Source of the DNA: Symsagittifera roscoffensis
Taxonomy: Eukaryota > Xenacoelomorpha > Acoela > Convolutidae
Length of the DNA: 60,000 bases
Assembly: GCF_963678635.1 (NCBI RefSeq)
Contig: NC_087062.1
Span: 71,083,345-71,143,344 of the forward strand
Direction of reading: 5' to 3'
Each line of letters begins with the position of its first letter. Positions within the stretch are counted from its first letter, which is position 1. Shown here in pieces: positions 43,766 through 54,455 of this stretch. The notes under the pieces are model-generated. The model searched no databases, was not told where the DNA came from, and worked only from the letters and a program-made list of their open reading frames with translations. A program made the translations under genes and the position numbers.

Positions 43766-45600
43766 AAATTTTAATTTTTCTCCAATTCCTTTTTCTAATA
43801 ACCTCAAATCAAAACATAAACCCTTCCCCCCGCACAGGACCACAAGATTTATTAGTAACACATTACGATTGTGAAGAAAACGAACAAAAAACACTACACA
43901 AATATGCAATAAATCAAGTATCACAATGCGAAACAGAACCACAAGCCATAGAAACAACAAATGTAATAGCGACACTCTATTCAAAAGCCCGAGCAACTAC
44001 AGTTATAGGATATAAATTCACAGCAACATTTTCTGAAAAGAAAGTACATTGTTCACAAGTCTCAAACGGAAATAAAAACCGACTTGACCATGAATCATTC
44101 TACCAGAGTAATATAGAACGACTTTTACATCTCAATCCCGAAGATTGTAAAAACGAGTTACTCCGACTAAACATCACAAAAAATAAAAACACAGATAGAA
44201 AGTTAGTATATTTCCAAGTTTTTTCAGATTCTGTACATCAAGCAGAACTTGAAAGATATCAAGGACATATAAAATTAGATGAAAAGTACCCATATAACGG
44301 CGCACACGGACGATTAACCTATGACATGCACGATAAACACTGGATACCACACATTGGTATAAATAACCCATCAAACTGCAAAGCAGACACAAAAACTAAA
44401 GGATACCAAGAAATAATGTTTTTCGATTGGAAAATACAACTCGAAAAAATTCAACTCACACGAGATTTATCAGACAACACAATGATCTATCAAGGAATTA
44501 GATTACCTTGTAAAAACGACCAAGGCTTTTGTGACCCTACAACAAGAACACAAGCAACAATTGTTTGGTTCCCCGAAGACACATGTACAACATTTCAAGT
44601 AGCAAAAATACACGCTCGTATGATAAAATTTCACGAAAAATATTTTATACAATCAATACCATGTGAACAAGTAAATCCATTACGAAAAATAAGTTCTAAT
44701 TTTAGAAACATTCATAATATAGAAAATAAATTAACACGTTTTCAAATATATCAAGAAACAGAACTTGCATGTAAATACAGAAACCCACTTCACAAAACAC
44801 AATACTCCGAAATACTAGTTGAATACGAAAAAGGATTCGACATGACCACTGGAAAAATAAAAGTCGACCAATACAACACAAGTCATCCTCCAAATGAAGG
44901 AACATCATACATACCAGTTCATTTTCAAAAAAATACAGGTCAACCTGGTGGACATTTAAAGCCCCAAGACGATCAAAGCACACGTTTACAAGAACTATCA
45001 CTAATGAATAGTACATATTTCGGTAATATCCACTATGATATTCACTTAGATATGAAACTAGACTACACGATTAGCCGAATTTTTCAAGAAATGTCACTCT
45101 CTGAATTAGAAACACTACACCAACTATGCGAATTAGAAAGAACACAAATATTACAATCACTTGCACTAGCAGTATTAAAAATACCCTACGCAGGATATTT
45201 ACTATCAGGAAATAGATCAAATTTTTTAGACTATGAAGGAAACATTTTATGGTTTTATACTTGTACCAAAAAAGTATCACCACTATACGTTTTTGAAGAT
45301 AAACGATGCTATAAAAGAATCCCTATCTTTTATAAGAACAAAGTACATTTCGTTGACACACTTTCAAGAAGAACCTATTTCTGGGATACCGCAGTCCCAT
45401 GTGGATCAGAAAATAGCCACAATGTAGTACAACTAAACCCTGATGAAGATAAATATTACCTTCTCACCCCCATATCCCACATTAATGCAATCACTCAAAA
45501 AATTTTCACCAGAAAGCATTCGCGCTATCGCTCGAAACCCAAATATAGACTTACAATCAATAGGAATATACTCAATATCAGATATTCAACATCACATTAG
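43753..45600 (+). CDS. Env-like glycoprotein, N-terminal ectodomain part
   Basis: 615 aa. An N-terminal signal peptide (MYILKILIFLQFLFLITS) is followed by a large ectodomain with many Cys and several N-glycosylation sequons (NIT, NRS, NST). Blocks such as THYDC near residue 36 and ATLYSKARATT about 40 residues later are of the type seen in Env-like proteins of invertebrate LTR elements. The frame ends in a basic tail at 45,600, but the natural continuation (membrane-proximal part and anchor) is in the +1 frame, open from before 45,443. The last ~45 residues of this frame are therefore probably out-of-frame. It would mediate membrane fusion or entry; that role is inferred from layout. Confidence 0.75.
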   Translation: MYILKILIFLQFLFLITSNQNINPSPRTGPQDLLVTHYDCEENEQKTLHKYAINQVSQCETEPQAIETTNVIATLYSKARATTVIGYKFTATFSEKKVHCSQVSNGNKNRLDHESFYQSNIERLLHLNPEDCKNELLRLNITKNKNTDRKLVYFQVFSDSVHQAELERYQGHIKLDEKYPYNGAHGRLTYDMHDKHWIPHIGINNPSNCKADTKTKGYQEIMFFDWKIQLEKIQLTRDLSDNTMIYQGIRLPCKNDQGFCDPTTRTQATIVWFPEDTCTTFQVAKIHARMIKFHEKYFIQSIPCEQVNPLRKISSNFRNIHNIENKLTRFQIYQETELACKYRNPLHKTQYSEILVEYEKGFDMTTGKIKVDQYNTSHPPNEGTSYIPVHFQKNTGQPGGHLKPQDDQSTRLQELSLMNSTYFGNIHYDIHLDMKLDYTISRIFQEMSLSELETLHQLCELERTQILQSLALAVLKIPYAGYLLSGNRSNFLDYEGNILWFYTCTKKVSPLYVFEDKRCYKRIPIFYKNKVHFVDTLSRRTYFWDTAVPCGSENSHNVVQLNPDEDKYYLLTPISHINAITQKIFTRKHSRYRSKPKYRLTINRNILNIRYSTSH

Positions 45601-46372
45601 AACACAACAATTCCAAGAATTATTAACACAAATGGACACAATACAAAGACAATCAATTGACCAAAACTTACGCAAACTTGCCGAAACCGCAGGATTTGCA
45701 GACATCTATACGCAAGACTATAGCGGATATTTTAAAGACATTAAAGATTATTTATATCTAAACGGTGAAAAATACCGTCCCCAAGATATATCACCTATCA
45801 ATATTTTTTGCTTTGTTACACTCAAGAATGAAATTCTTGATTTTCTAGGATGGCCCTACTACATCTTAGAAAAACTGACTATTTTATACGCAATGTTTAA
45901 CTTTATTGGATTTCTTTTTTCACTCTTAAAAGGAATCTATAACACATGTGCTATACACACACAAGTCAATAGACAAGCAAGTGTAGCACGCATACTATTT
46001 GCAGGATTTTTTGGAATTTTTTCTACATCAATAAACAAAATTCTTTTAGATGCACAAATAAAAGAATACAACACAAAAATAGCAACAAGACAGAACACAT
46101 ACGACGAAGAACATAACAATGTAGACACAATGCCAACAGCACCACAATTACCACCCCTACCACATAACCATCCATTATCCCTAGTCCCACGTAATTTTCG
46201 AAACTTAGCAATAACACATAATCCAAATTTTAGACATACCATATCACAAAGTCCCATCCAACATATAATGACACGCCACTCACAAGATGAAAATACTTAT
46301 GAACAAATTATAGAACAACCCCATACCACCGCTTTTCAGTCTCAAAATAATAATTTTTTTAGCCCACGATGA
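45443..46372 (+). CDS. Env-like glycoprotein, membrane-anchor part in the +1 frame
   Basis: 309 aa from the first Met at 45,443, with sensible Env continuation from about 45,500 (KKFSPESIRAIARNP then GIYSISDIQHH). A hydrophobic membrane-anchor region LEKLTILYAMFNFIGFLFSL lies near residue 143-162, followed by a second hydrophobic patch (RILFAGFFGIF) and a long polar cytoplasmic-type tail. The junction with the upstream ORF falls in CAAAAAATTTTC (45,496-45,507), so it is either a +1 recoding site, a homopolymer indel mutation or an assembly error. Its TGA overlaps the ATG of the next ORF (ATGA at 46,369-46,372). Confidence 0.7.
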   Translation: MKINITFSPPYPTLMQSLKKFSPESIRAIARNPNIDLQSIGIYSISDIQHHIRTQQFQELLTQMDTIQRQSIDQNLRKLAETAGFADIYTQDYSGYFKDIKDYLYLNGEKYRPQDISPINIFCFVTLKNEILDFLGWPYYILEKLTILYAMFNFIGFLFSLLKGIYNTCAIHTQVNRQASVARILFAGFFGIFSTSINKILLDAQIKEYNTKIATRQNTYDEEHNNVDTMPTAPQLPPLPHNHPLSLVPRNFRNLAITHNPNFRHTISQSPIQHIMTRHSQDENTYEQIIEQPHTTAFQSQNNNFFSPR

Positions 46373-48177
46373 GCCGACAACTTGGATCCCTACACCGTTC
46401 AAATTCCCACCCAACCAACCTCACTACTCCAATTACAATAATACCACTTTTTGCTTTCCCGCCACCCGATTTCCCAACCAGTAATGTAACATCAGGCATG
46501 AATTCCGATACTAATTCACACATCTCAGTTTTATATTGCACATCACAACTCAATAACCCGAATATTGAAACCCCCGATGAATTTGCCGACTCTGAACCAT
46601 CTCCATCCAATAATTTTCACACCAACCCCTCAATTTTTTCCCACCCCCCTTTTCAACCAATGCTACCAAATAACCCCGTCCCCACCAATTCTACACCCTC
46701 TTATGCTTCCCAAGTCACTCCAACCTATTCTTCACATCATTCAGACCGATCATCCAATTCTCCAGACACCCCCCAAATCTCCCCAGAACTAGATAATTTT
46801 ATTACATTACAACAACAACCCTACCACCTTGATACCCCCACCATAAACTTAATTTCATCCACAATAGATTCATCCAACCCTCCTACCCCTACACCCTCTT
46901 CAATTTATACCGAATCATTAGCACCATCATCCACATCTACTGAATCTTCACTCAGCACTAATAGAGCTTACCGCACTTTTAAAAGAAAGTTCCCCAACCA
47001 TCCTTTCCCAGCAAAACCAGGAACAGCCCGTGAATATATAAATCACCCACATCACACTAATACAAAAGAATTTTTAGCTATCACCTTACCCTCATTTCCA
47101 CAATACACCTTAAACACCCCTCACGACACTAACGAGACACGCAACTTTGTAGACGAACACGTTTTAATGCCTACCCTTCCTTGGACCTCATATTATCATT
47201 TTACTAATCCCCTTTGCTTACCTTTATCTAACACTCACATCGATATAGAACGAAATAAGGACATGCCATATCGACTCACTACACCACTAACACCTAGACA
47301 ATTTACTTACATCGGATATAAAAAATCACTAAAAATATACACTGCACCCCGAGCTAACGAACATACGCTAGAATATTACGATCATAACATCATCAGAACT
47401 AACCAAGATCAATTCTTAGACGACGATCGCTTCGCTAACCCACAAATCACAGAAAATTTTTTCATTAAAACACCGTATGTATTTACACTCAATATCTTTG
47501 ACCGCAAATTTGACCACATCATTTCAGAAGTACTAACAGACACACAAGCTTACGAAAGTTTTAAAGAACGCTTCCAAATATTTTCACTAACCTTTCATTT
47601 CCTTGCACCACATGAAAGAGATTTGCACTGCTCACACGATATTATGTTGCGCACTAAACAAACTCACACATATACATATTATCGTTTTATCCAAAATCAC
47701 TTCGACCTACACACCCCCTCCAGACAACCACACCACCGTTTTCAATTCATTAATTCCAAATACACCTCACCATTCTTTCTTAACTTCACATATTGCATTA
47801 AAGATTCTAACCTTCATGGTATTCTTCGGAATTATGATCCCATAACCCAAATGTATATTTTTTGTCCCATCACCAAGACCTTCAACGCAGAAGAATCCCG
47901 ACCCTTTCTTCTCCCACACGAATTTGTTCAACCTATAGAAATCCCCATTTTAGAATTCATCCACAACACTAAATTCAATCACAAATTATATAATCTAATC
48001 CAAAACACACCTTATGAGTTTGCAATTGGCACTGAAGAACTAACCACCATTAAAGCACTTCAATTGCTTTGGCCACTGCTTCAAACTAAAAATATCATCC
48101 GCATCTTAGCTAAATTACTAACAACTTCAGATCTCATTCACGACATCTTCCCCCACGGTTTCTTCCCCGACGACTAA
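46369..48177 (+). CDS. Unknown 602-aa accessory protein
   Basis: Residues 1-205 are Ser/Pro/Thr/Asn-rich and probably disordered. A basic patch (FKRKFPNHPFPAKPG) follows near 205-220. The remaining ~380 residues are rich in aromatics, His and Leu and look folded (e.g. LPWTSYYHFTNPLCLPL, FKERFQIFSLTFHFL). There is no signal peptide or membrane span, and I recognise no family. It starts within the Env stop codon (ATGA). Codon use is pyrimidine-rich, unlike the A-rich gag-pol genes, so it may have a different origin. A CAG|GTAAGT splice donor follows the stop codon directly. Full-length maintenance in a young element suggests it is a real gene. Confidence 0.7.
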   Translation: MSRQLGSLHRSNSHPTNLTTPITIIPLFAFPPPDFPTSNVTSGMNSDTNSHISVLYCTSQLNNPNIETPDEFADSEPSPSNNFHTNPSIFSHPPFQPMLPNNPVPTNSTPSYASQVTPTYSSHHSDRSSNSPDTPQISPELDNFITLQQQPYHLDTPTINLISSTIDSSNPPTPTPSSIYTESLAPSSTSTESSLSTNRAYRTFKRKFPNHPFPAKPGTAREYINHPHHTNTKEFLAITLPSFPQYTLNTPHDTNETRNFVDEHVLMPTLPWTSYYHFTNPLCLPLSNTHIDIERNKDMPYRLTTPLTPRQFTYIGYKKSLKIYTAPRANEHTLEYYDHNIIRTNQDQFLDDDRFANPQITENFFIKTPYVFTLNIFDRKFDHIISEVLTDTQAYESFKERFQIFSLTFHFLAPHERDLHCSHDIMLRTKQTHTYTYYRFIQNHFDLHTPSRQPHHRFQFINSKYTSPFFLNFTYCIKDSNLHGILRNYDPITQMYIFCPITKTFNAEESRPFLLPHEFVQPIEIPILEFIHNTKFNHKLYNLIQNTPYEFAIGTEELTTIKALQLLWPLLQTKNIIRILAKLLTTSDLIHDIFPHGFFPDD

Positions 48178-48180
48178 CAG

Positions 48181-48257
48181 GTAAGTATGAACTATACATA
48201 TTATTAACTAGTTATTAAAATTAGAAACTAACCATTCTTTATTCATGTCTTCTTTAG
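48181..48257 (+). other. Candidate 77-bp intron directly after the 602-aa ORF
   Basis: The stop codon (48,175-48,177) is followed by CAG|GTAAGT, a perfect animal 5' splice site. TGTCTTCTTTAG ends at 48,257, a good 3' splice site. Size and AT content fit a small invertebrate intron. Splicing was not demonstrated. Confidence 0.5.
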
Positions 48258-49769
48258 AATTTTAGCCTTCATCCAACGATCATCTGAAAAATTCACAAAA
48301 GAAAATAAAAATTGAAAACTTCTTCAAACTGTTTAAAACTCTATAAATTTTTTGCACCAAATAATTAAATAAAAATAATACCAATGCAGTAATTTAATTT
48401 ATAAATTTTTTCCCAAATGCAGTAAATCTAATTATAATGAAAATTTGTAACTTAATTTTTCCCAACAAATAGCAGTAAAATTTGAATTTCTATGAAATAA
48501 ATTGATAAAACGAAAATGCAGTACTAACCTTTTGATATTTTCATTCACTCGCACAAGAATTCTATCCAAATTCGCACAGCTCGCCCACGAAGAATTGTTT
48601 AAAATAATGAATTTCAGTTTCAAGCTTTCACATTCAACAACTCTAACACACGATAACAAGTTTCAAACTTTCCTTTAACCCGGTTGGAAAGGAATTATAT
48701 ACTAAACAAAACTAACCAATGCAGCTTACTAAACACCACAACACATAGCATAACAGCATGACTAAGAAAAGGAAACCAACGGTACCCAAACCGGATTAAC
48801 CCAGTTCAAAACTGGATAATTTATTCTTTTGAAGACTATTATAAAGTCTAAGAAAGAAATAATAAAACACAAAAAAGTCGAAAGACAAACCCATACCACA
48901 AACAATTTGATTTTTGAAAAAAGGACACAACCAACAAAACATAAGAAAAACCACAACAAACCCAACATAAAACGTTGTCACATAACAGGACCTCTCACAA
49001 AAACCGCATGCAATCATACTCCCACTCCTGGCCTAACCCACCAGAAGAGGACGTCCTGAGCATGCTCTATAGCCGGCCTAACCCACCGTGCTACATCCAC
49101 GCTTTGTGACCACACTCCTATTTTTAATAAGAGCTACTCAAGGGTGAGTAACTCTTCAAAATAACTGAACTAAAACAAAAAGCTTTTGTGAAAACAACTA
49201 ACCAAAATCATAATTAAAAAACATTAAACTAATAAAAGTTTTATAAAATGTAAATTATATTATGCAATATATAGATCAGCACACAACACCAAGGACGAAC
49301 ATCCAAAGACAAAACGACCCCACTACACTCGAAAAAGAAAGGCCAACCACAATCAATATGCCGCCCACAATCACAACTCAAAGGATTTAGAGTACGACTT
49401 GACTTCGCAGAAAAGGACTTCATTGAACTAGACCAATGACCACCTCGATGTTCAAGTATACGTACAGATCCGAGTAACCAGGCATGCCCTCCACGCACAA
49501 TCTCCACGCCATTCCCAGACAAGATAAAACACAAAGAAGTTCTCATCAATGAAACAGAAAAACCTGACATAGCCAACCATTCTGAAATCAGATTTGATAT
49601 TGTTGCGAAAACCCAGTCGTTGTCATGAGAAGACACAACGATTGAACCTGGAACTTCTCTAACAAGAGAACCCACAAGAAATATGATGTTCACCAAATAC
49701 CAACGTCCATCATCCATCCTTTGAACTACAGAAAGGCTATTCTAAAAAACTCTGTAAAACCCGGATGGG
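48258..49769 (+). other. 3' untranslated part of the element, with a GC-richer segment
   Basis: AT-rich with several AATGCAGTA phrases (48,383; 48,415; 48,512) and two GGCCTAACCCACC copies (49,031; 49,075). From 49,260 to 49,720 the sequence is GC-richer. A 158-codon frame is open on the minus strand, while one plus-strand frame reads as a coding-like peptide broken by two stops (patch IKHKEVLINETEKPDIANHS). It may be a decayed captured ORF. No domain assigned to either strand. Confidence 0.45.
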
Positions 49770-50179
49770 TGGAACCTGATCTAAACTACATTTTATGATT
49801 GGATAAATTAGATATTTTACCACTGTAAAGTATTTAATATTAACCAATCATGATCCATACAACTAACAACCCACTTATTTGTAAGTGCTGGAATTACTTG
49901 TAATTTCAGCACCAGAGAGATTTGAATTTAACTTAGAAATTAGTTGACTCTCCAAGAAGACTTCAGCAACCGCAATAAACCAGTATACCCTAGATCTATT
50001 GAGCCTAGCAGAGACTAGTTAAACAACCTGAGACTAGATAGTATAAGAGTAAGATTAGGATTGGTATTAGACTAAGAAGTTGCACGAATCTATCCGGCCG
50101 AAATTAAGATAGCGTGACGAGCAGACGGTGTACCCTATCCGAAATTACTCTATGAGTTATACACTTCGGTCCTAACTCA
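49770..50179 (+). repeat. 3' LTR
   Basis: 410 bp, TG..CA ends. It differs from the 5' LTR at one A/T in the GCCGAAA-TAAG phrase and at two bases near the end (ATACTTTTCGG versus ATACACTTCGG). It is preceded by a short purine-rich GGATGGG, not a long polypurine tract. Followed by the GTAA target-site duplicate. Confidence 0.97.
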
Positions 50180-50183
50180 GTAA

Positions 50184-50730
50184 TAACAAGGATTCATTTC
50201 TGAATTGCAATGCAAATTCATGCCGGGTATTTAGTGTGATACTACTACAACTCTTTTCATTTTATACCATGAGTTGTAAGGTTTGTATTGGGATTTAGAA
50301 AATCGACGACAAGCAATGTAAGATCAGTAAAAAATAGAATCTTGCTTGCAAATTGCGTGAAACTGGTTTACAGCCTTAAGTTAACTTCTGATTGAATAAA
50401 CACTGATTGTCCAACCAAAATTCAAGATATTATTGTTACAGCTGTTTAATTCATGCATTTCAAAAAAAATGTAATTTAATTTTTCCGCTTATGGTTTAAT
50501 AATAAGTTAAAATAAAAAATTTGATCAGTTCTGTAATCATACTCTTTTTTTCTTTTTTTTGTAACTTAATTCTGAACAAAAAAAGTAATTGGTCCAGTTC
50601 TTATTGTCTAAATTCACAATAGTGTATCGTCCTAAGTCCGTTTTATTACAGTTTCCCAATTTGGTGGTCGTCTAATTTCTTAAGCCCCGACTGTATTATT
50701 TCAAAAAAGTTAAAAAATCTTCTGTCAGAC
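50184..50730. other. Intergenic, no feature seen
   Basis: AT-rich with T and A runs; no ORF or repeat recognised. Confidence 0.5.
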
Positions 50731-51670
50731 TCTCGGGTTGACCTCCATACACCGAAAATCCTTACTATACAATTCCATACATCAAGTGTAAGGAAAACGC
50801 TTGGCATAAAATTTTCGTACTTTTCGATACAATTTTCAAAAATAATTGAAAAAGATGTAAAATAATTTCTGCAGCTGTTTGATTCTAAAAAAACAGTCTG
50901 GTGATGAAAAGACAGAGGTTTTTTGATTTTGTTTTTTGAAAAAACAAACGCTTATCATGCAACTCCCTTATATGGAAATCATTTGTCCAGCGTTTTCTGA
51001 TGGTGACACAATTATTTTTCCCAGTAGTTTTGAAAATGTCCCATTTTTTTGCTTTGTTTTTCAGCAGCAAAATGAAGTTTGTACACAAACAAACATTTCT
51101 CAAAAAACTTTTTTGCATGCATAACGTAGTCCTAGACACACTTATATAGGATTTCTCTATGCTTTCTACTTAATAACTTTTTCAAAAAGGCTGAAAATTC
51201 CTAATTCTTGAATGGCATGTTTATGTATAGTATACCTTGATCGATAACTGACAATTTAAAAAAAAAGAAACTTTGAAAATAATCATCATTGAAAATTGGC
51301 CAAAATTCTGAAATTTGTTACTTTCGCTATAACCTTTGTAAAAGACAGCTTTAGGACATTTCAGTTTTTTTTGCATTGTAAATGCAAGACCGTCCAAATT
51401 TGGTGCTTGTAGTAAAACAAGGTCTTTGTCATTTGCGTTCGGTTACAAATACAACCCAAAAATTTTCAGACTTTAAATTTAGAAAAAAAACATCAAATTT
51501 TTTGGTTTTTGGAAAAATACTTGTCATACAGTTTCATATGTCGAAAACGCTTATCAAAGAGATTTCATACATTTTTCTCTACATATGGAATTGCATGAAA
51601 CCATGAAACTGTATGGAAAATTTTTTTTAAATATGGAAATTGTATGATAAGAAGTTTTGGTCAACCCGGG
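50731..51670. mobile_element. Second long-TIR element of the CCCGGGTTGACC family
   Basis: The left end CTCGGGTTGACCTCC and right end GGTCAACCCGGG (51,659-51,670) face outward, as in 25,533-27,983. The left ~510 bp match 25,533-26,040 through several phrases (TGTTTGATTCTAA, AAAACAGTCTGGTG, CGTAGTCCT). The right part is a shorter, diverged inverted copy. It is non-autonomous. Flanking TA duplication is not preserved here. Confidence 0.65.
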
Positions 51671-51944
51671 CTGCTTCAAGAGTATGTAAATGACACACTA
51701 AGGGACGCAAGAACCAGGTCCTCTGATCCGTGAGAGTAAAATTTGGTGGTCTAATTTTTTAGTGCTTCTTTTTTGTTTTCGCGATCTCGATTCGCTGAGA
51801 ACTTTTCAGAAGTACAATTTTTTTCCAACTTCAGCTTTTGATCAAATTATCTATAAAACAAAATGTAGAAGAGCTTTACTCTTTCTCAAATAGAGTACTA
51901 TTTACTTTTACGAAGACCGGTTGATTCGAGATAAACTTGATCGA

Positions 51945-53205
51945 AATAATGACAGAACCTCAACCCGTCTTCGTATAGATCTGACGTCAGATTTTGACTT
52001 CTGAGCCGTATACGCTGAAAATTTTAAGATATTACATTGAATTTTTTTCATTTAGCTGAGATTTATTATTGTGAGACGTAAAATGAAACATTATTTTGAC
52101 TGATCAACCGGCAATGCGCGGGAAAGAAATTTTCTTGCTTAGACACACCTGATAGCTTTTTATAGATCCTCCGCAAACCGTGGAAACATCAATTATTACT
52201 GCTCCGACTTTCGACGAAAATGAGGTAATATTTGTACTCGGGGTGATTTTTGGGGTCTTTTTACTTTTCCGCCCAAAAATATTAATAGCGCAACATTTTC
52301 TAAAAGAAACTGTTGCTCAAACTGCGCACTAAGTTGGTATTTAGCTTCAACCAATCAGATTTTAACAATTGGTTTTTTGTTTTCATGTTTTAAAAATTAA
52401 AATATCAGGCGGAATAAGTAAAAAGACCCGCTTTTTGTTCCGAGTTTTGAAGAAAGTGACAAAATGTTTGTGCTCGGGTTGGTTTTTTCTCCAGTCTTGT
52501 TTCAAATTTTTAACTAGCTATTTTTGAAAAAGCTTTTTTTTTGTATCGTTCAGTGCTCAAGACGGAGATGAAATTCGTCTTAGAAATCGTTCCAAATGTA
52601 ATTTAGACAGAGTATTTGGTCTAGTTAAAATTTTGCCATATCTGTTTGAATTTTACATAGCGTGGGCATACTTTTATCAAGTTTTTGAACGCAAATATTA
52701 CTCCATAGAATTAAAAATGCAGTCGGAACATTCAGGCTTCACTCTGATACGAGCAGTCTTCTTACTATTAATATCAATGCTTTTGATCCAAACAATGACA
52801 GAACCTCAACCCGATTTCGTACAGATCTCAGGTCAGATTTTGAACTATGAGCCATTTCCTTTGAAAATTTCAACAGATTACATTGAGTTTCCTTCATTTA
52901 GCTGAATTTTATTACTGTTAGACATTTAAAAAAAAACTTTTAACCTTATAAAAAAAATTTTGGCTAATCAGTCTGTAATGTAGGGGAAAAAACGCACTAT
53001 GCTTAGACAGACCTGATAGCTTTTCATAAATCCTCTGCAAACAACGGAAATATCAATTATTATTGCTCCCATTTGCGAGAAAAAAATGACGGAACATTTG
53101 TGCTCGGGTGATTCTTCGGGTGTTTTTATTTTTTCGCCCAAAAAATTTAACAGTGCATCACTTTCTTAGTAAAGCTGTTGCTCAAACTACGCGCTAAGAT
53201 CGCAG
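51945..53205. repeat. Diverged direct repeat of ~410 bp, two copies
   Basis: 51,945-52,355 and 52,790-53,205 share ATGACAGAACCTCAACCCG at the start, then a matching order of phrases (CATTTAGCTGA, TTAGACA-ACCTGATAGC, ATCAATTATTA-TGCTCC, GCTGTTGCTCAAACT near the end). They are clearly related but with many differences. The frame 52,633-52,905 overlaps copy 2 and has no domain. Confidence 0.8.
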
Positions 53206-54410
53206 TTACCCCTTGAGTTCGATATTTAGTTTAAGGGGAGAGATTGTTCACATGGGCCATGATTAGCCTTACGACTCGATTTTGTCATGCAGGGATTTTT
53301 GATATTTCATCTCTACTCATGGACCGACAACTGTGCGACGATTCCTCTCGAATCCTTCAATCTTTTCCCGACTGTTCCGTCATACCCATAATTCAGTTTC
53401 GGAAAATAAGTAGGGGCCAAACTCACTTGGTTAAAAGAAATATTTTTCAGACAGTAAAATTTGAGGAAAGGCCGGCCTATGCTCAAATCTTATTGGCTGG
53501 AAAGTATTAATAAAAACCAAGTAACATTGTCTCCCTATTTTGATTTAAGGGGGAGATAGTTCACGTGGCCCTTAATATTTTGTGGTCCGAATAGTAATTA
53601 AACAACGCTTAAAAAGTCAAAATGATATATGTGGAAAACGGATTGATCGAAAAACGATGGTATGAAAATTTTTCCGTTTGAGTGGAATGGACAACGGAAA
53701 AATCAAACTATCGGCGCTTTTTCGCAAGTTTGGTGGATTCCGCTATTACCAACAAATATTTTCAGCGTTCAAAGTCTGTCCATTTTTGTTCGAAAAGTGA
53801 AAAAATTCGGGTGAGCGAAAAAATTTCAATTATTTCACAACCTTTCAGTGGACAAAGTTTTGCCAGAAAAGTTAACATATACTATGCGATGTCATTGCTA
53901 CACATTTTATTGTGTTGATACCATCCTCACTTTACGTTTTGACGCTCTTCCGCTTTGCACGAATATGACCGCTCGTTTTCATTTCTTACGACTGTTTACT
54001 CTGTAGTATTACCAGCATAATTATGCCCGTCATTCATTTACGTTGTTTTTATACCAACTCAATTTCGGCCTTGTTTTGCTTATTCTGCTTATTCCTTCAA
54101 TAGATTGACGTGATTTTGCTTTATGCATCTCAATCATTACGAACGTTTTCTAAGCCGATTGGTCACTAATTTGAAAACACAAAATTAAAACATCAAAATT
54201 TTTTTCTGAAGATACTTTGGGTTCGAAATTGATTTTTTTTTTTTTCTGTTTTGACTTTGTATCATGACTAATTCTATCATTCTCGGCTTTGAAATAAACT
54301 AAATGACGATTCTGCTTAATTCTTTTTTGTTTCAGCGGTACAACAGTCATCAGCAGACAGAAACGAATGACAACTACAATTCTACAGCTAATACTCGCTC
54401 ACTATGAACG
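53206..54410. other. Upstream region of the p62-like gene, no gene seen
   Basis: A short direct repeat TTTAAGGGG-AGA(G)ATTGTTCACATGG / TTTAAGGGGGAGATAGTTCACGTGG occurs at 53,231 and 53,545. Frames such as 53,244-53,510 and 53,682-53,918 show no domain. TTTTTTGTTTCAG near 54,325-54,337 resembles a 3' splice site, with unknown use. Confidence 0.4.
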
Positions 54411-54415
54411 TCTAG

Positions 54416-54435
54416 AGAATATTCTAGAAATTCCG
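54416..54435 (+). promoter_or_regulatory. Heat-shock element
   Basis: Four contiguous alternating 5-bp units read aGAAt aTTCt aGAAa tTCCg. Three are perfect nGAAn/nTTCn and the fourth has one mismatch. It lies 12 bp upstream of a TATA box, the usual layout of an HSF-driven promoter. Confidence 0.85.
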
Positions 54436-54446
54436 ATGGTAGCTAG

Positions 54447-54455
54447 TATAAAAAA
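54447..54455 (+). promoter_or_regulatory. TATA box of the p62-like gene
   Basis: TATAAAAAA, predicting a transcription start near 54,475-54,480 and a 5' UTR of about 100 bases without an upstream ATG in good context. Confidence 0.75.

Larger units (their letters stand above)
32315..50179 (+). mobile_element. Complete young Ty3/gypsy LTR retrotransposon with Env-like and accessory ORFs (17,865 bp)
   Basis: Two direct 410-bp LTRs bound the element. Both start TGGAACCTG and end TAACTCA, giving TG..CA termini. A 4-bp duplication GTAA lies at 32,311-32,314 and 50,180-50,183. By eye the LTRs differ at three positions (under 1%), so insertion is recent. Between them are a candidate PBS, a repeat-rich leader, two small ORFs, Gag-PR-RT-RNaseH, integrase, two small membrane proteins, an AUG-less ORF region, an Env-like glycoprotein and a 602-aa ORF. 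At almost 18 kb it is far larger than a typical 5-8 kb Ty3/gypsy element. Whether it is a retrotransposon or an infectious endogenous virus cannot be decided from sequence alone. Confidence 0.97.
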
